DNA of 64,000 nt from Actinomyces sp. UMB0138 (lineage in GTDB: Bacteria; Bacillota; Negativicutes; Veillonellales; Veillonellaceae): the NCBI RefSeq assembly GCF_002849225.1, contig NZ_PKMC01000001.1:701942-765941 (forward strand), in the 5' to 3' direction. Both the position numbers and the translations under genes were made by a program. Below the pieces are notes generated by a model that was not told where the DNA came from, made no database searches, and worked only from the letters and a program-made list of their open reading frames with translations. Below are positions 26,629-36,000 of the stretch, piece by piece. Every line of letters begins with the position of its first letter. Positions within the stretch are counted from its first letter, which is position 1.

Positions 26629-28791
26629 ATGAATATTAGGCCAGGAGTTCCGTACCCATTAGGCGCAACGTATGACGGCACAGGGACAAACTTTGCCCTT
26701 TTCTCGTCCGTTGCCGAATCCGTTGAGCTTTGCTTGATAGACGACAATCTCGCTGAAGAACGCATAAAACTTACAGAGTGCGACAACAATGTGTGGCATT
26801 GCTACATTCCCGGGATTATCCCCGGACAGCGCTACGGCTACCGAGTCAGCGGGCCCTTTGATCCAGCTGCCGGACATCGCTGCGACCGAGCAAAGCTCCT
26901 CCTTGACCCCTATGCCAGGGCAATTGAAGGCGAAGTTCAAAATTCTAATTCTGTCTACTCCTACAACTTCGACAATCCTGACGAACGCAACACGGAAGAT
27001 TCTCTTGGTTCTACTATGTTGTCGCTCGTTTCCAGCCCATTCTTTGACTGGGCCCATGATCGTCCTCCGGGACATGACTACCATGAGCTCGTAATTTATG
27101 AGGCCCACGTGCGCGGCCTGACCATGCTGAATCCAGACATCCCAGAGGATATTCGCGGCACCTATTCAGCTATCGCCCACCCATCTACAGTGGAGCATCT
27201 AAAAGAACTAGGCGTCAACGCCCTCGAGCTGATGCCGATCCACCAGTTCGTAAACGATTCCAGCCTGAAAGAGCGTGGCCTTTCAAACTACTGGGGCTAT
27301 AACACTATTGGTTTCTTTGCCCCACATAACGCCTACTCCTCCGACCCGCGCAGTTCTGTGCAGGAATTCAAGCAGATGGTGAAGGCTCTGCATGACGCAG
27401 ATATTGAGGTGATCTTGGATGTCGTCTATAACCACACGGCCGAGGGCAACCATATGGGGCCAACGTTATCTTTCAGAGGCATTGATAATGCTTCCTACTA
27501 CCGGCTGGTAGATGAAGACAAAGCCCACTACTTCGACACTACCGGAACAGGCAACTCGCTGCTAATGCGCTCGCCTGCAGTACTGCAGCTCATCATGGAT
27601 TCGCTCCGATACTGGGTTACTGAAATGCACGTAGACGGATTCCGTTTCGATCTGGCTTCCACCCTGGCCCGCCAATTCCACGAAGTAGATAAGCTCTCTG
27701 CTTTCTTTGAACTAATCCACCAAGATCCAATTATCTCTAGGGTAAAGCTTATTGCCGAGCCTTGGGACGTAGGCGAGGGCGGCTACATGGTGGGCCAGTT
27801 CCCAGTCCTTTGGAGTGAGTGGAACGGGTCTTACCGCGACACGGTGCGTGATTTCTGGCGCGGCCAATTCTCCACCCTGGCAAAATTCGGTTCCAGATTG
27901 GCAGGTTCTTCTGATCTGTACCAAGACGATGGCCGCAAACCTATGTCTTCGATCAACTTTGTCACTGCTCACGACGGATTTACCCTGAACGACCTGGTTT
28001 CCTATAACGAAAAGCACAATGAGGCCAACGGCGAGGATAACCGGGATGGCTCTGACAACAACCTGTCGTGGAATTGCGGAGTCGAGGGTGAGACAGACGA
28101 TCCCGAGGTACTGAATCTGCGGATGCGCCAACGGAAGAACTTCATCGCCACCATGATGGTTTCTCAGGGCGTTCCCATGATCTCGCACGGAGATGAGGTT
28201 GCTCGCACCCAAGGCGGCAACAACAACGTGTACTGTCAGGACAATGAGATCTCCTGGATGAGCTGGGAAGAGACGGATACGTCCTCGGAAATGTTCGATT
28301 TTACGAAGAGGGCGATTAGGATGCGGCGGGAACACCCGGTATTTCGCAGGCGCCGTTTCTTCGCTGGCAACCCGCAACAAGGTGGAGAATCTGAGCGTGG
28401 CGAGATCGAGTGGATGAACCCAGATTCTTCCCACATGACTGCCGAATCTTGGGACGCAGCCTACGCTCGCACATTGATGTTCTATTTGAATGGGTTGGCC
28501 ATTGGCGAACCTGACGATATGGGCAATCGTATTGTTGACTCAGATTTTCTGGTGCTTATGAATGCAGCCCCCGAGGACATCGAATTTACGCTGCCGCCGC
28601 AAGAGTACGGCAAGTCGTGGACTGTGTGCCTCGACACCGACGAACAGCATGTCGATACCGACTTCTCTGCCGGTGACAAGATCTGTCTTCGCAACAGGTC
28701 AGTGCTGGTCATGGAACATACCCGTGAGGAGGGCGAGGACGCCCCTACCGTGAGCGTAGAAAAGGTCCTTCCTCCGGTACACAACGAATAG
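26629..28791 (+). CDS. glgX: Glycogen debranching enzyme GlgX/TreX
   Basis: A 720-residue GH13 isoamylase-type enzyme that hydrolyses alpha-1,6 branches of glycogen. The N-terminal CBM48-like domain begins NIRPGVPYPLGATYDGTGTNFALF. Catalytic-site regions are visible as DVVYNHTAEG, DGFRFDLAS (nucleophile Asp), LIAEPWDVG (acid/base Glu) and FVTAHDGFTLNDLV. Because treY and treZ follow at once (8-base gap, then a 4-base overlap), its likely role is to supply linear malto-oligosaccharides for trehalose synthesis, the treX role. ATG 26629 follows AAAGG. Confidence 0.95.
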   Translation: MNIRPGVPYPLGATYDGTGTNFALFSSVAESVELCLIDDNLAEERIKLTECDNNVWHCYIPGIIPGQRYGYRVSGPFDPAAGHRCDRAKLLLDPYARAIEGEVQNSNSVYSYNFDNPDERNTEDSLGSTMLSLVSSPFFDWAHDRPPGHDYHELVIYEAHVRGLTMLNPDIPEDIRGTYSAIAHPSTVEHLKELGVNALELMPIHQFVNDSSLKERGLSNYWGYNTIGFFAPHNAYSSDPRSSVQEFKQMVKALHDADIEVILDVVYNHTAEGNHMGPTLSFRGIDNASYYRLVDEDKAHYFDTTGTGNSLLMRSPAVLQLIMDSLRYWVTEMHVDGFRFDLASTLARQFHEVDKLSAFFELIHQDPIISRVKLIAEPWDVGEGGYMVGQFPVLWSEWNGSYRDTVRDFWRGQFSTLAKFGSRLAGSSDLYQDDGRKPMSSINFVTAHDGFTLNDLVSYNEKHNEANGEDNRDGSDNNLSWNCGVEGETDDPEVLNLRMRQRKNFIATMMVSQGVPMISHGDEVARTQGGNNNVYCQDNEISWMSWEETDTSSEMFDFTKRAIRMRREHPVFRRRRFFAGNPQQGGESERGEIEWMNPDSSHMTAESWDAAYARTLMFYLNGLAIGEPDDMGNRIVDSDFLVLMNAAPEDIEFTLPPQEYGKSWTVCLDTDEQHVDTDFSAGDKICLRNRSVLVMEHTREEGEDAPTVSVEKVLPPVHNE

Positions 28792-28799
28792 GAGTTGCC

Positions 28800-31286
28800 A
28801 TGTCTCACCCCCACTTACCCAAGCCGGGGAAACGCCTTCCCATTAGCACCTACCGACTGCAGCTGAATGAGAATTTCACCTGCAGAGATGCTATTGGAGT
28901 GTTGGATTACCTGGTGGCGTTGGGGGTTACTGACATCTACCTGTCCCCTATTTTGCAGGCAGCTCCTGGTTCTAAACACGGTTATGACGTGGTTGATCAC
29001 CGCCACGTCTCCCGGCAGATAGGCGGGCGCAAGGCATTTGAGGAACTAGCCAGCGCCGCCCACGAGGCAGGCCTTGGGGTGATCGTCGACGTGGTACCAA
29101 ATCATATGGCAGTCCCAACCCCGGTATGGCACTCGCGGGCCATGTGGTCGGTACTAAAACGTGGCCTCGAATCCGAGTATGCGAATTGGTTCGATGTTGA
29201 GGTAAACGAGCCAATTTTGATGCCGATTTTGGGTGCTCGTATCGGCCAGGTGTTGGCTGCTGGAGAGCTGGAGCTTGTCAAGATGCGTGTGCCCACCGAG
29301 CCGGATCGTGGTCAGCAGTGGGTATTGCGCTACTTCGATCATGTTTTTCCTGTTGCCGAAGGTACCGAGTCTTTGCCTCTGGAAGTGCTGGTAGAACGGC
29401 AGCATTACCGCCTAGCGCATTGGAAGGTCGCCTCGGAAGAATTGAATTATCGCAGATTCTTCGATGTGGGGTCACTAGCCGGGATAAGGGTTGAGCTGCC
29501 CGAGGTGTTCAATGCGACGCACGCGCTCCTTTTGGAACTGTTCAATGCCGGGTTTATTGACGCCTTCCGGGTCGATCATCCCGATGGGCTAGCTGATCCG
29601 CGGGGATACTTTCGGGCCTTGTCTGAAGCAACGGGAGGGGCTTGGATAGTGGCTGAAAAGATTTTGGAAGCGAACGAGCAGATGCCCTCAGATTGGCCCG
29701 TAAGCGGCACCACTGGGTACGACACGGCCTGGCGACTTAACGCTCTAAATGTGAACCAGTCGGCTGCTCTTTCCCTGGGGGCAGTCATGGCGCAGGTAAG
29801 TGGCGATTCGCCCTCTTCTTACAGGCAGATCGTACGCGAGGCAAAAGCGCAGATTATCGACACTTCGCTTGCGGCGGAGGTGCGCCGACTCGGGAACGTC
29901 ATCTGGAATATTTGCTTGGAAGATTTCCGATTGCGCGATCACACCTTCAGAGGGCTTATTACCTGTCTGCGAACCTTGATCATTCAAATGGATCGATATC
30001 GTGCCTATGTCGTGCCCTCTGAGAGTGCCCCTGCCCTGTCTAGGGCTGTTGTCCAGGAGGCGGCTGCGAGGGCGAAGAAGGAACTTCCCGAAGACCTCTC
30101 GGACACGATGGATGTCATTGTGGCACTGGTCCTAGGAGACGAGATTGGTTCTGCCGGTAATTATGAATCGGCAGCGCAGAAGGCGGAGGTGCTAGTTCGA
30201 TTCCAGCAGGTGTGTGGTGCGGTGATGGCGAAGGGGGTAGAGGACACCGCTTTTTATCGCTGGACCCATCTACTTTCGCTTACGGAGGTGGGGTCTGATC
30301 CTTCCCAGTTTGGCATCAGTGTCGACGAGATGCACCGGCACGCTGCTTACATAGCTGCGCAGTGGCCGGCAACGATGACCTGTGGCAGTACCCATGACAC
30401 AAAACGGGGCGAGGACGTGCGCGCTCGGCTGAATACCATTGCGTCTTTTCCCGACAAATGGTCAAACCTGGTTGCAGATCTTCGCGAAGCATCTAATTCC
30501 TACAGGCCACGAGATCTTGACGGGCGGATCGAATACATACTGTGGCAGACTTTAGTGGGGACATGGTCAGATGCAGGGCCTATTAGCTTCGATAGGCTGG
30601 AAGGCTACCTGTTGAAGGCCGCGCGGGAGCAGAAGACGTGGACGAGCTGGATAGATACCGCTGCCTCCCGCGAAAAGCGCATGACCGAGTTTGCCCGCAA
30701 TGTGCTGAAGGATCCCGCTGTTAGGGAGCTGGTTTTATGCTGGCGGGAAGAAACCGCCGAGTGCACAAAGGCAGCAATTTTGTCTACTAAGACACTTCAG
30801 CTGACCATGCCCGGTGTAGCAGATATATATCAGGGCACCGAGATGGTGGGGACAAGCCTGGTTGATCCAGACAATCGGCGGCCGGTTGACTTTGACGCAC
30901 GTAAGAAGTCCTTAGAACGATTGCTCTCTGGCTGGGCTCCGGAAAATATTGACGAGGAGAAGCTGGACCTGGTTCGACGCATCCTGGCACTGCGAGCCAA
31001 GCTGCCCAATGTTTTTGTTTCCGCTGAGTCAGACTATGCGGCCTTGCCAGTTTCTACCTCTCATGCCCTGGCTTTCTCACGCGGGGTGGGCACTCCTCAG
31101 GTGGTAGTTATTGCAGCTAGAACCTTCGCTAACAAGGATAATTGGCACTCACACACCGTTGGGATTCCCGAGGGAGAATGGGCATCGATCTTCCATGACC
31201 AGAAGGTGTGCGGCGGCGTCCGTCCTCTTTCGGAGGTATTAGGAAATTCCACGGTCGAGATCTTGGTTCGGACTGAGCTGACATGA
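28800..31286 (+). CDS. treY: Malto-oligosyltrehalose synthase TreY
   Basis: An 828-residue GH13 enzyme that converts the reducing-end alpha-1,4 bond of a maltodextrin to the alpha-1,1 bond of trehalose. Family blocks include ISTYRLQLNENFTCRDA near the start, DVVPNHMAV, AFRVDHPDGLADPRGYF (nucleophile Asp), WIVAEKILEANE (catalytic Glu) and TCGSTHDTKRGEDVRARL (transition-state Asp). It lies between glgX/treX and treZ in one operon. Confidence 0.96.
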   Translation: MSHPHLPKPGKRLPISTYRLQLNENFTCRDAIGVLDYLVALGVTDIYLSPILQAAPGSKHGYDVVDHRHVSRQIGGRKAFEELASAAHEAGLGVIVDVVPNHMAVPTPVWHSRAMWSVLKRGLESEYANWFDVEVNEPILMPILGARIGQVLAAGELELVKMRVPTEPDRGQQWVLRYFDHVFPVAEGTESLPLEVLVERQHYRLAHWKVASEELNYRRFFDVGSLAGIRVELPEVFNATHALLLELFNAGFIDAFRVDHPDGLADPRGYFRALSEATGGAWIVAEKILEANEQMPSDWPVSGTTGYDTAWRLNALNVNQSAALSLGAVMAQVSGDSPSSYRQIVREAKAQIIDTSLAAEVRRLGNVIWNICLEDFRLRDHTFRGLITCLRTLIIQMDRYRAYVVPSESAPALSRAVVQEAAARAKKELPEDLSDTMDVIVALVLGDEIGSAGNYESAAQKAEVLVRFQQVCGAVMAKGVEDTAFYRWTHLLSLTEVGSDPSQFGISVDEMHRHAAYIAAQWPATMTCGSTHDTKRGEDVRARLNTIASFPDKWSNLVADLREASNSYRPRDLDGRIEYILWQTLVGTWSDAGPISFDRLEGYLLKAAREQKTWTSWIDTAASREKRMTEFARNVLKDPAVRELVLCWREETAECTKAAILSTKTLQLTMPGVADIYQGTEMVGTSLVDPDNRRPVDFDARKKSLERLLSGWAPENIDEEKLDLVRRILALRAKLPNVFVSAESDYAALPVSTSHALAFSRGVGTPQVVVIAARTFANKDNWHSHTVGIPEGEWASIFHDQKVCGGVRPLSEVLGNSTVEILVRTELT

Positions 31287-32992
31287 ATCTTCGACAGATC
31301 GGCTGCGGACGAGTCCCCGTGTGGGCACCGGCGGCGAGCAAAGTCGAGCTGGTGACTGAACGGGGGCGTACCGAGATGTGTCGGCGCCAGTCGGGGTGGT
31401 GGGTGGCTCCTACCCCACTGCCAGATGGCACCGACTACGCCTTCTCCTTAGATTCGGGCCCTTGCCTGCCGGACCCGCGTGCTAGCCTGCTACCTACCTC
31501 AGTACACGGCCCTTCCCGCACGTGGTGCGCTCCGGCCTCGCCTGGCCCCTTGCCAAAGGTGCAGGTGTTGGGAGGGGTAATGTACGAACTTCACGTGGGA
31601 ACCTTTACTCCCGAAGGTACACTTGCAGCTGCTGCCAAAAAGCTTCCTTATTTGAAAGAACTGGGGGTAACCTGCGTGGAACTGATGCCCCTAAGTGCTT
31701 TCGATGGCAATGTTGGGTGGGGCTATGACGGGATTAATCCTTTCAGCGTGCACGCCCCTTACGGAGGCCCTGACGGTCTTATTGATTTTATTCGGGCAGC
31801 GCATGAGTTGCAGCTCGGCGTCTGCATTGATCTAGTTTTGAACCACCTGGGCCCTGTGGGAAATTATTTGGGCCAATTCGGACCGTATTTCACTTCTAGG
31901 CATAGCACGCCGTGGGGCGATGGCCTGAATGTCGACCAGCAAGGTCTACCCGAACCGCGTGAATACCTATTGCATGCTGCATTAAGACTCTTCGCGATCT
32001 TTGGAGTAGATGCGTTGCGTCTGGATGCCGTACATGCCATAAAAGATGATTCTCCGGTTCATCTTCTGCAGGAGCTGTCGCAGCTGGTGAATAACCTTGA
32101 ACAGACTTTAGGGCGGGAACTAACTCTGATTGCCGAGTCAGACCTAAATGACATTTCGATGATCACGCCAGTAACCGAAGGCGGCATGGGAATGGACGGC
32201 CAATGGGATGACGACATTCATCACGCGTTACATGTTGCTTTTACTGGGGAATCACAGGGCTACTATAAGGATTTTTCTGACCCCGATGCGCTGCGGAAGG
32301 TGTACGAGCAGGTGTTCTACCACGACGGCACGTATTCTTCTTTCCGAAAAAGAAACTGGGGTCGCCCGGCCGGCAATGTTGCCCGATGGCGTCTGGTAGC
32401 CTGCGATCAAAACCACGATCAGGTTGGAAACCGGGGTATGGGAGATCGCCCGAATCTTACCGCGGCCGAGGCGGCTGCTGAGGCGGCAATGTTGCTGCTA
32501 AGTCCATTCACTCCGTTAATTTTTATGGGCGAAGAATGGCATACAAAGGTCCCCTTCACTTTCTTCACGTCCTTCACTGATGAGGACGTTGCCCGTGACG
32601 TAAGTGCTGGTAGGGCCAGGGAATTTGCGAGTATGGGGTGGGCAGATGGGGTACCTGATCCCCAGGATCTTGCTACCCACCAGAAGGCAATTTTAGATTG
32701 GCCTGCGGCTCGATCTGCTGCCGGCGCACGAATGGTCAAGTTCTACCGAAAGCTCATTAGTCTGCGGCAACTTTACCACCTTGCCAGTACAGAGGTACCT
32801 ACCCGGCTACACCGCGAGGGCGGACAAATTACTTTGGATCGAGGCCGGGTCCAGGTACACGTGAACCTGGACCAAACCGAGATAGGCTTTGCGCTACCGA
32901 AATTTTGTAAATCACTACTTTGGAATGCTTCTGTCCAAGGCAATGCAGTTACCCTAGCGCCGAAATCTGTGGCAGTTATTTACCAGCCCTGA
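31283..32992 (+). CDS. treZ: Malto-oligosyltrehalose trehalohydrolase TreZ
   Basis: A 569-residue GH13 enzyme that releases trehalose from maltooligosyl-trehalose, the last step of the TreXYZ route. Visible blocks are MYELHVGTFTPEGT, GWGYDGINPFSVHAPYGGP, ALRLDAVHAI (nucleophile Asp), LIAESDLND (acid/base Glu) and CDQNHDQVGNRGMGDR. The ATG overlaps the treY stop by 4 bases. I see no clear terminator in the following 60 bases. Confidence 0.96.
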   Translation: MNLRQIGCGRVPVWAPAASKVELVTERGRTEMCRRQSGWWVAPTPLPDGTDYAFSLDSGPCLPDPRASLLPTSVHGPSRTWCAPASPGPLPKVQVLGGVMYELHVGTFTPEGTLAAAAKKLPYLKELGVTCVELMPLSAFDGNVGWGYDGINPFSVHAPYGGPDGLIDFIRAAHELQLGVCIDLVLNHLGPVGNYLGQFGPYFTSRHSTPWGDGLNVDQQGLPEPREYLLHAALRLFAIFGVDALRLDAVHAIKDDSPVHLLQELSQLVNNLEQTLGRELTLIAESDLNDISMITPVTEGGMGMDGQWDDDIHHALHVAFTGESQGYYKDFSDPDALRKVYEQVFYHDGTYSSFRKRNWGRPAGNVARWRLVACDQNHDQVGNRGMGDRPNLTAAEAAAEAAMLLLSPFTPLIFMGEEWHTKVPFTFFTSFTDEDVARDVSAGRAREFASMGWADGVPDPQDLATHQKAILDWPAARSAAGARMVKFYRKLISLRQLYHLASTEVPTRLHREGGQITLDRGRVQVHVNLDQTEIGFALPKFCKSLLWNASVQGNAVTLAPKSVAVIYQP

Positions 32993-33127
32993 GTCTTGCC
33001 TACCTGCTTGTAGCTCTTTACCGATTTTAAAAGTATTATTGGCAGGACAAAGGAGGCAAGGACGCTCCGAGATACCTACACCAGCGAGCAACTAGTTGAA
33101 CTAGCCCGCACGCAGCAACCGCAAATT

Positions 33128-33355
33128 ATGGCTCACCCAGCGTGTAGCGATTCGTTGAAAGAATGGATTAAAAGCAGAGATTCCTACGCCCGCAACAAGT
33201 CGAGGACTAACGTGCTATTCGGCCTCGTAGCAGGCGTAGGAACCATTTTCTTTGCGCTTATGGTTGCGGCAATGGCGTTTTATGCAAGGTATTCATACCC
33301 CATGCAGATACGGCCCCCGTCCTCGGTATATTCTACCAGGCCTACCTGCTGGTAG
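33128..33355 (+). CDS. Small LRV-like membrane protein, 5' end unclear
   Basis: From ATG 33128 the frame encodes 75 residues: a short helical part (AHPACSDSLKEWIKSR) and one membrane helix (NVLFGLVAGVGTIFFALMVAAMAF). In-frame codons upstream (from about 33062) continue the same fold with YTSEQLVELARTQQPQIM, matching the leucine-rich-variant pattern seen in actinobacterial proteins of the form '..LAELA..P.....AANPA...LL..L'. No ATG, GTG or TTG exists in that extension. A perfect AAAGGAGG at 33049-33056 lies 5 bases before an ACG. The last 76 bases overlap the convergent GNAT gene. It may use a rare start or be decaying. Confidence 0.4.
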   Translation: MAHPACSDSLKEWIKSRDSYARNKSRTNVLFGLVAGVGTIFFALMVAAMAFYARYSYPMQIRPPSSVYSTRPTCW

Positions 33356-33786
33356 CCGGCTTTTTCAAAGACTGCGCGCATACGTTTGTTCTCTTCAGAG
33401 GTATCACCGCGCTTGTTCCCATTGGGGGATATCTCAGCTGCATATTTCAGAAGCTTCGAGGCAATTCCAAGCCCTTGGGAATCCTTTGAGATCGCTAGCC
33501 TGTGCACCACCAGGGTACCTTCGCGGGGAGTTTTCCAGTGGAGCTCTTCGTTGTCGTAAGCCGGTTCTGGTTCGGGGTCAAGACAGACCGTACCAACCAC
33601 TTTCCCGTCAGCCGTTGCCACATAGGAAATACCGCGTTCGATGTCTTGCATCATGGTGTGTTCGTTGGGGTAGTCGCCTTCCCATTGATCTACCCCTTGG
33701 GCGCGTAGGGCTTCCTTACCAAAATCTATGATCTGCATTATGACTGGCAGATCGTCCATGGTGGAGTGACGAATTTCAATATCCAT
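33280..33786 (-). CDS. GNAT family N-acetyltransferase
   Basis: A 168-residue acetyltransferase-like protein. The acetyl-CoA-binding region is seen as LVVHRLAISKDSQGLGIASKLLKYA (motif A, Q-x-x-G-I-A). Other family features are DIEIRHSTMDDLPVI at the N-terminus and MRAVFEKAGYQQVG near the end. The acceptor substrate is unknown. It is monocistronic, with 192 bases to the next gene upstream that carry nothing I can assign. Confidence 0.88.
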   Translation of the reverse strand: MDIEIRHSTMDDLPVIMQIIDFGKEALRAQGVDQWEGDYPNEHTMMQDIERGISYVATADGKVVGTVCLDPEPEPAYDNEELHWKTPREGTLVVHRLAISKDSQGLGIASKLLKYAAEISPNGNKRGDTSEENKRMRAVFEKAGYQQVGLVEYTEDGGRICMGYEYLA

Positions 33787-33978
33787 GGATGTTATCCCTT
33801 CGGAAATATTTGTCTACGAACTGACTCTACACGATTGGGAGGGTCTAACCTACTGGCCGATTAGGAAGTGATACTTTTCTAACATGGCGTTTACCTGGTA
33901 GTTTGCTTTAAGCTACGGCACAATTTTACGGCAGTTCTACCGCTCTCACCGCCTCCCCGATTGTCCGATTATTCAGTC

Positions 33979-34953
33979 TTATTCCATTCCTTTAAAGGGA
34001 AGATTCGGCTCGGTATCTATCTGCAGCAACTGATCTAAATGCTCAAAGTATGCCTTCTTATCCACCTTCTCTATGACGTGCGCGTTAGCTGGGCGGGCAA
34101 ACTTGTCCCATGCCATTGCTGAGTATCCCCGAGTGAGTTCCGAAGAGGTTTCAACATCTACTCTATAAGTATTTTCATCCAAGATTAGCTCGGGATGAAG
34201 CAAACAGGACAAGGTCACCGAATCGGGGTGAGTGGAACCATCAACCCCCACTGACTCATTGAAGTCAAGGGTGGTATCACATACCTTCTTGAAGAATTTT
34301 GCTAGGACCGTTCCCTTGTCTGTCATCTGCAAGTATTCACTACGCGTAATCGTGGCATCTTCGAGCGTCACGGGGTCCCAGGTCAGAACGTGAATGTCTG
34401 CGAAGCCAGACGTGAATACCATCTGCGCAGCCTCTGGGTCCACATAAAAGTTGAATTCTGCCGAGGAGGTGGTGTTGCCCCGTCCGTTGTTAGAACCACC
34501 CATGATGTAAAGGCTCTTGACGTTCTTCACGAAGTTGCGATCTTTTGCTATGGCAGTCGCGATATTCGTCAGCGGTCCAATTGCCACCACACTAACTTTT
34601 CCAGGTTCTTCCGCCGTGATTCGGATGAGGGCGTCCACCGCGTGTTCGTCCTCGAGACGTGTCTTTGTAAAATCGATGCTCAGGCCGCCGGCACCGTCAC
34701 CGTGTACTTCTTCAGCAGATACCCATGGCCGAAGCAAGGGTTGCGAGCACCCTACATGTATTGGGACGCGCCCGAGTGCCCCAGCGGCGTTTAGCGTCAT
34801 ATGAGCATTTCGTATCTGGCGCTCAAATCCGACGTTGCCCGCCACCATAGTTATTGCCCGCATATCAGCGCGTTCATCCAAGAGCCCTACCAAGATTGCT
34901 ACACAATCGTCCTGGGCTGTGTCGGTGTCAAGAATAAACGGTACTTTTTCCAT
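33979..34953 (-). CDS. Inosine-uridine preferring nucleoside hydrolase
   Basis: A 324-residue hydrolase that cleaves ribonucleosides to base and ribose. The calcium-binding cluster DTDTAQDDCVAILVG (usual form DTDPGxDDA) is at the N-terminus, and LYIMGGSNNGRGNTT and AEFNFYVDPEAAQMVF are conserved blocks. ATG 34953 was preferred over an upstream start at 34971 because GGGGGAGG precedes it at proper spacing. Base preference cannot be judged. The Thr-Ala-Gln in the metal loop departs from the usual Pro-Gly-x. Confidence 0.9.
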   Translation of the reverse strand: MEKVPFILDTDTAQDDCVAILVGLLDERADMRAITMVAGNVGFERQIRNAHMTLNAAGALGRVPIHVGCSQPLLRPWVSAEEVHGDGAGGLSIDFTKTRLEDEHAVDALIRITAEEPGKVSVVAIGPLTNIATAIAKDRNFVKNVKSLYIMGGSNNGRGNTTSSAEFNFYVDPEAAQMVFTSGFADIHVLTWDPVTLEDATITRSEYLQMTDKGTVLAKFFKKVCDTTLDFNESVGVDGSTHPDSVTLSCLLHPELILDENTYRVDVETSSELTRGYSAMAWDKFARPANAHVIEKVDKKAYFEHLDQLLQIDTEPNLPFKGME

Positions 34954-35074
34954 GTTTCCTCCCCCAGCCAACTATAACGGCACGTTTTGCATGTTTCCTG
35001 ACGGTAAGGCAGGTACCTCTAGTGATCTCTATCCGCGACTACAAAGCTGGTAGGAGTTTTGCGATGGGAATTGT

Positions 35075-35954
35075 CTATTTTTCAGGCAGATTTTTTATTT
35101 TCACCCCTGTAGGAACTTCAATATTTTGTCTATTAAGTTTCAGTAACCGCATCCGGTTCACGATATATACAGCAATTGCAGTCAAGAAAAGAGCCACCCA
35201 CCCAGGCAGCTGCCATGCTAGTGGCGGCACATGTTTGGGGTCAGGAAAAACTCTGCTGCCTGTAACTAATAATCTGTGCGAATTTACCCCGTATGGAGTG
35301 CGCGTGACGAGCGTTGCTAGATCCTCCCCTAGCCTACGCTGCAACAGAAATATCTACTCAGGACGCAACCCATAGATATCAACGACTCGGTATTTTAAAG
35401 GTTCGCCCTGCACCTCTATGTAAAAGTAATCGCCTTTACGCACAGAAGTGAGTTTGTCAAACATTGTCGCGTTTGCTAGGCCAGTATGCGCGGTAACCAC
35501 GCTGTGTCGGTTTGCTTTTTCCCGCAGGCAGGTCTGAGCCGTACAGGTGGCCGGCAGCACGCTGTAAGGTCTAGTGAGAACTACTACGACAGGTAGGCTG
35601 ACTAAATCCGATCTTCGGCACCTTAATGATCCCAATTGTTCCTGCAGGATCATTCAAAGTGTTCAAGTAGAGCTGGTAATCCGGTGTCGCTTGCATATTG
35701 TTTTCCCCTTGATAGTGGTCCACGAACCGGAAGTCCTTCCGCGCAGCATTGTATCTTCTAGCCGCCTGAAGGTACGGCTTTCATACTTGCGCAGATTCGG
35801 TTGACAAGTGCCCGGCGTAGTTTTGGGAAACGATTTTTGCTTCGCAGTTATTCCACAACGTTTAAATAACAGGATAAACCAATGCCATTATGCCAAATAA
35901 AATGATAGTAGAGGAGATTAGTACACGGGCTTTTCTCATACTAGTTATAGACAT
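35075..35954 (-). pseudogene. Broken class C sortase
   Basis: This region reads as a degraded pilus-specific sortase. It begins near 35954 or 35939 with an N-terminal membrane helix (ILFGIMALVYPVI) cut by TAA at 35862-35864. Then follow out-of-frame pieces: DYQLYLNTLNDPAGTIGIIKVPKIG, TLQRAAGHLYG, HTGLANATMFDKLTSVRKGDYF, and a C-terminal piece TLVTRTPYGVNSHRLLVTG with a following membrane helix. The catalytic motif should be TLxTC; here the Cys codon is CGC (35300-35302), giving Arg. At least one stop and several frameshifts are needed to read through. It follows a broken pilin gene, as an active cluster would be arranged. Confidence 0.88.
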
Positions 35955-35984
35955 ATGTGAGGTCAGTTTCCTGACCTCACATAT
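35953..35984. other. Perfect 14-bp hairpin between broken pilin and broken sortase
   Basis: Bases 35953-35966 and 35971-35984 are exact inverted complements around a TTTC loop; on the minus (transcribed) strand the loop is GAAA, a GNRA tetraloop. It lies 17-48 bases after the pilin stop and covers the earliest sortase ATG. No T tract follows. It could be an mRNA-stabilising, processing or attenuation structure. Confidence 0.85.
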
Positions 35985-36000
35985 CAATATTGTGTTGCCT

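Noticed and set aside
27712..28434. A 240-codon open frame on minus opposite glgX
   Set aside because: Shadow of glgX; no start signals or domain pattern.
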